The position numbers and the translations under genes are program-made. Under the pieces are notes generated by a model. That model was given only the letters and a program-made list of their open reading frames with translations. It ran no database searches and was not told the DNA's origin. Below, one piece after another: positions 61,668 through 64,000 of a stretch of 64,000 nucleotides of DNA. Origin of the DNA: Bacilli bacterium (GTDB lineage Bacteria; Bacillota_I; Bacilli_A; RFN20; CAG-826). Every line of letters starts with the position of its first letter. The first letter of the stretch is position 1. The stretch covers positions 75,655 to 139,654 of the forward strand of contig JAFUHI010000001.1 of assembly GCA_017468925.1 (NCBI GenBank). Direction: 5' to 3'.

Positions 61668-64000
61668 ATGAAGAAGAAAGTTTTGTTGATCCCTGTTGCC
61701 TTGAGTCTATTCCTAGTCTCTTGCGGCGGTGATAACCCTCCCAGCAGCGATTCCGCTAGCAAGGACATAACCTCCCAAAGTGGGACACAAACAAGCGAAA
61801 GCAGTGAACCAAAAAAAGATTTCACCGGGGTTTATTTTCAAAATGCGTCATTCACATATGATGGCAGCCCGCATATTCTTGGAGAAGTTACTGGTGCTCC
61901 TAGTGGCACAACGATAACCTACTCTGGAAGAAATGAATATATCAATGTCGGCACGTATGAAGCGACTGCTACACTTCAAAAAGAGGGTTATAACGACAAG
62001 GTATTGACAGCTACACTAACAATCAACCGAGCGACTTTTGAAGATTATAGCTATGAAAACAAAACCGTTAGATACGACGGAAACGATCATATCGATGATA
62101 TCCAGCTTGTCGGTGTTTTGCCCGCCGGAACCAATACAAGCGAGACTGTAAAAGATTCAAATGGCAGAGTTGTGACAAGCGCGATAGAAGTTGGGACTTA
62201 TAACTATACATGTGTTGTTACCAATAGCAATTACACTACTATGACTTTGGAGGCCACATTAACAATTGTGGCGGATAAAACATCAATGCCGGTTTTCGTT
62301 GCAAATGATGGAACTATTTATTTTGCGAACGGCTTGCATGATAGATATATCTATTCATTGAATTCATCGTCAGAATTTAAACTGATTGATTATTCGACGC
62401 CGAAAGAATTCTATAAATATAGCTCATCAAAAGCCATATTCATCGCAGGCACAACGATTCTGAACACTGTTAAAGAAGTGGGCGAAGGAAGCACCAATTC
62501 TTTATATACCGAAAGTAATATAGACGATTTCGTGAAATTTAGCGACACCATATATTATTTCTCCAAAAACTCACTTAGGTCATCAAGCTCTGGCATATTC
62601 AAAGTCGATGCGACTGACACCGAAAACGAGCCTGTTGTCACGAAAATATTCGAAGGTAAAAGTGACAATTTGACTTTATATGGTAACGAACTGTATTTCA
62701 CAAACGGGAATGACCATAATTACATCTACAAAATGAACCTATCCACTTACTCAACATCACTTGTGGCGGAGGAAAAAGTCCACGAAATGATCATAAGCGG
62801 AAACAAGCTTTATTGCACGATCAATGGAACATTGAATGACTATATAGGCTCAATCAATTTATCGTCAAGTACCTATGAAGTTGATAAATTGACCAACGCA
62901 TCCGGCGAATATTTGAAAATAAAGAACGGCTATCTTTACTACAATTACACAGATTTGTTCTCTGTCATCGACTCTTCTCTTAAAGGAATCTGGAGAATAA
63001 GCGTCAATGGGGGAACCCCAGAGCAATTGGTCGCCAATGAAGGCGTCAATGGATTTGATGTGGAATCATCATCTTCGCTTCTCTATATCGATTCAACTGA
63101 TTTGCATTTGTATAGATATAATACGACAAACAACAGGGCTACTGATTTGCTTCAAGGTTTTGTTGCGCCAGAATCAACCCCATTAAATCTAGGCGGGAAA
63201 ACGATATCTTATGGAAGCAAAACATATTATTTGGATATGTATGCGGGGAAAACATTATGTGTCTATGACGAGTCGTCAAGAAAATCACAACAGCTTACCT
63301 CCAATAAAGTAGAGGATTTCTGTATATATGATGACATCTTGTATTTCAACCAAGTCACGCTTCTGACGAACAATGATTTGTACGCTGTTAGAATCCTGAC
63401 TGGAGGAGAAGCGGAAAAGATTAACACGAATGACGTTAGAAATATGTATATCGATGGCGAATATATATACGCCACGCACTATAACTGGGCGGGAGTGTCT
63501 GGGGGCATCTCCAGGATGAAATTGGATGGCAGTGAGTATGTTAAGTTCTCTGAAGTAAACGGTGCAAAGAACTTCTCAACAAGAGATGGAAAACTATATT
63601 ACATAAACTGTGGCAACGCTCAGGATAACGGATATATCGAATATGTCTCTTTGAGTGATATAACTCCAACAACAGAAGGGTTAGCGGGGACAAGGCTATC
63701 TAGCAACATCAAGAACGTTAAACAATTTGCCTTTGATGGAAATAACATTTTCTATATTTATAACGGCCTAACAAATAATTCCGTAAGAAGAACCGATTTC
63801 TCTTCGCTAGGGGCAGGGACGGAAATAGCCAGCTCGAAAACCAATCCAAGTGAGATTATTTTGAGCGGAAACTATGTTTATTATTATTCTTACGCTTCGA
63901 CTTCGCCGAGTAACGCAGGATTCTATCGCGTAAGCAAACAGGCTACATCTGATGGCACCCAAGAGCTTTTAGCGGGTTATGAATCAAAATATTACGCTAC
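61668..64000 (+). CDS. large MBG-domain lipoprotein, 3' truncated by window edge
   Basis: The frame is open from ATG 61668 to the window end (777 codons, no stop). MKKKVLLIPVALSLFLVSCG is a lipoprotein signal with lipobox LVSC. A Ser/Thr-rich linker (PPSSDSASKDITSQSG) is followed by two MBG-type Ig-like repeats (SFTYDGSPHILGEVTGAP ... VGTYEATATLQKEGY; VRYDGNDHIDDIQLVGV ... VGTYNYTCVV). From about residue 205 come many short repeats with Y/F and D-rich strands (TIYFANGLHDRYIYSL, KNGYLYYN), resembling DUF5050-type propeller repeats. Surface-exposed; ligand unknown. Cotranscribed with the XRE membrane regulator. Confidence 0.88.
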   Translation, partial: MKKKVLLIPVALSLFLVSCGGDNPPSSDSASKDITSQSGTQTSESSEPKKDFTGVYFQNASFTYDGSPHILGEVTGAPSGTTITYSGRNEYINVGTYEATATLQKEGYNDKVLTATLTINRATFEDYSYENKTVRYDGNDHIDDIQLVGVLPAGTNTSETVKDSNGRVVTSAIEVGTYNYTCVVTNSNYTTMTLEATLTIVADKTSMPVFVANDGTIYFANGLHDRYIYSLNSSSEFKLIDYSTPKEFYKYSSSKAIFIAGTTILNTVKEVGEGSTNSLYTESNIDDFVKFSDTIYYFSKNSLRSSSSGIFKVDATDTENEPVVTKIFEGKSDNLTLYGNELYFTNGNDHNYIYKMNLSTYSTSLVAEEKVHEMIISGNKLYCTINGTLNDYIGSINLSSSTYEVDKLTNASGEYLKIKNGYLYYNYTDLFSVIDSSLKGIWRISVNGGTPEQLVANEGVNGFDVESSSSLLYIDSTDLHLYRYNTTNNRATDLLQGFVAPESTPLNLGGKTISYGSKTYYLDMYAGKTLCVYDESSRKSQQLTSNKVEDFCIYDDILYFNQVTLLTNNDLYAVRILTGGEAEKINTNDVRNMYIDGEYIYATHYNWAGVSGGISRMKLDGSEYVKFSEVNGAKNFSTRDGKLYYINCGNAQDNGYIEYVSLSDITPTTEGLAGTRLSSNIKNVKQFAFDGNNIFYIYNGLTNNSVRRTDFSSLGAGTEIASSKTNPSEIILSGNYVYYYSYASTSPSNAGFYRVSKQATSDGTQELLAGYESKYYA

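Overview
The window comes from a low-GC, Gram-positive-type bacterium of the Bacilli/Mollicutes-related lineages (Erysipelotrichia, RF39 and Acholeplasma relatives are plausible; the sequence alone does not settle this). The evidence is Firmicutes-type gene order and content: dnaE-polA-mutM-coaE beside dnaB-dnaI, ezrA with a NifS-like desulfurase and thiI, infC-rpmI-rplT behind an L20-type attenuator, tyrS near rpsD, and a threonyl T-box. TGA works as a stop codon (for example glgC, glgD and nifS-like end in ATGA overlaps), so the code is not the Mycoplasma code.

Layout. 1-2054: end of a PASTA-less Ser/Thr kinase, rpe and a membrane protein. 2099-8561: rpmB diverging from glgC-glgD-glgA-leuS (glycogen synthesis plus leucyl-tRNA synthetase). 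8661-13838: cofactor and tRNA cluster, coaX, an ECF S-component, pepV, trmB, ytpR and a nicotinate phosphoribosyltransferase. 13935-16274: a LacI/CcpA-type regulator and tyrS. 16324-21320: an XRE membrane regulator and an operon of two uncharacterised exported proteins. 21585-26551: rpsD with a structured leader, ezrA, desulfurase and thiI. 26591-29833: rplT, rpmI, infC, then an ABC exporter. 29921-34998: ogt, T-box thrS, pyk and pfkA. 35260-44424: replication and repair block. 44483-46680: DHH phosphoesterase and ackA. 46771-48222: an AAA ATPase/nuclease-like gene with duplicated upstream palindromes. 48513-54300: glgB, glgP, a dimeric-type dUTPase and a lipoprotein. 54301-61655: accessory region with an AbiE-type toxin-antitoxin pair, a long inverted repeat, a two-gene metallophosphoesterase cassette of unknown function, an AlbA_2 (Schlafen-like) regulator and an XRE membrane regulator. 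61668 to the end: a large MBG-domain lipoprotein that runs off the window.

How it works together. The core genes describe a glycolytic, acetate-forming cell (pfkA, pyk, ackA) that stores glycogen (glgC/D/A/B/P split over two clusters) and probably salvages vitamins (an ECF S-component next to coaX suggests pantothenate; a nicotinate phosphoribosyltransferase suggests NAD salvage). Regulation is rich in RNA elements: an rpsD leader, an L20 attenuator, a compact thrS T-box and an infC gene that appears to start with AUA. Several promoters place the -10 box 6 to 8 bases before the start codon, implying leaderless mRNAs.

The best candidates for undescribed biology are the metallophosphoesterase cassette at 57133-59165 with its structured upstream DNA, the exported-protein operon at 17014-21320, the duplicated palindromes at 48236-48382, the MutM-CoaE fusion, and the consistent leaderless promoter geometry.
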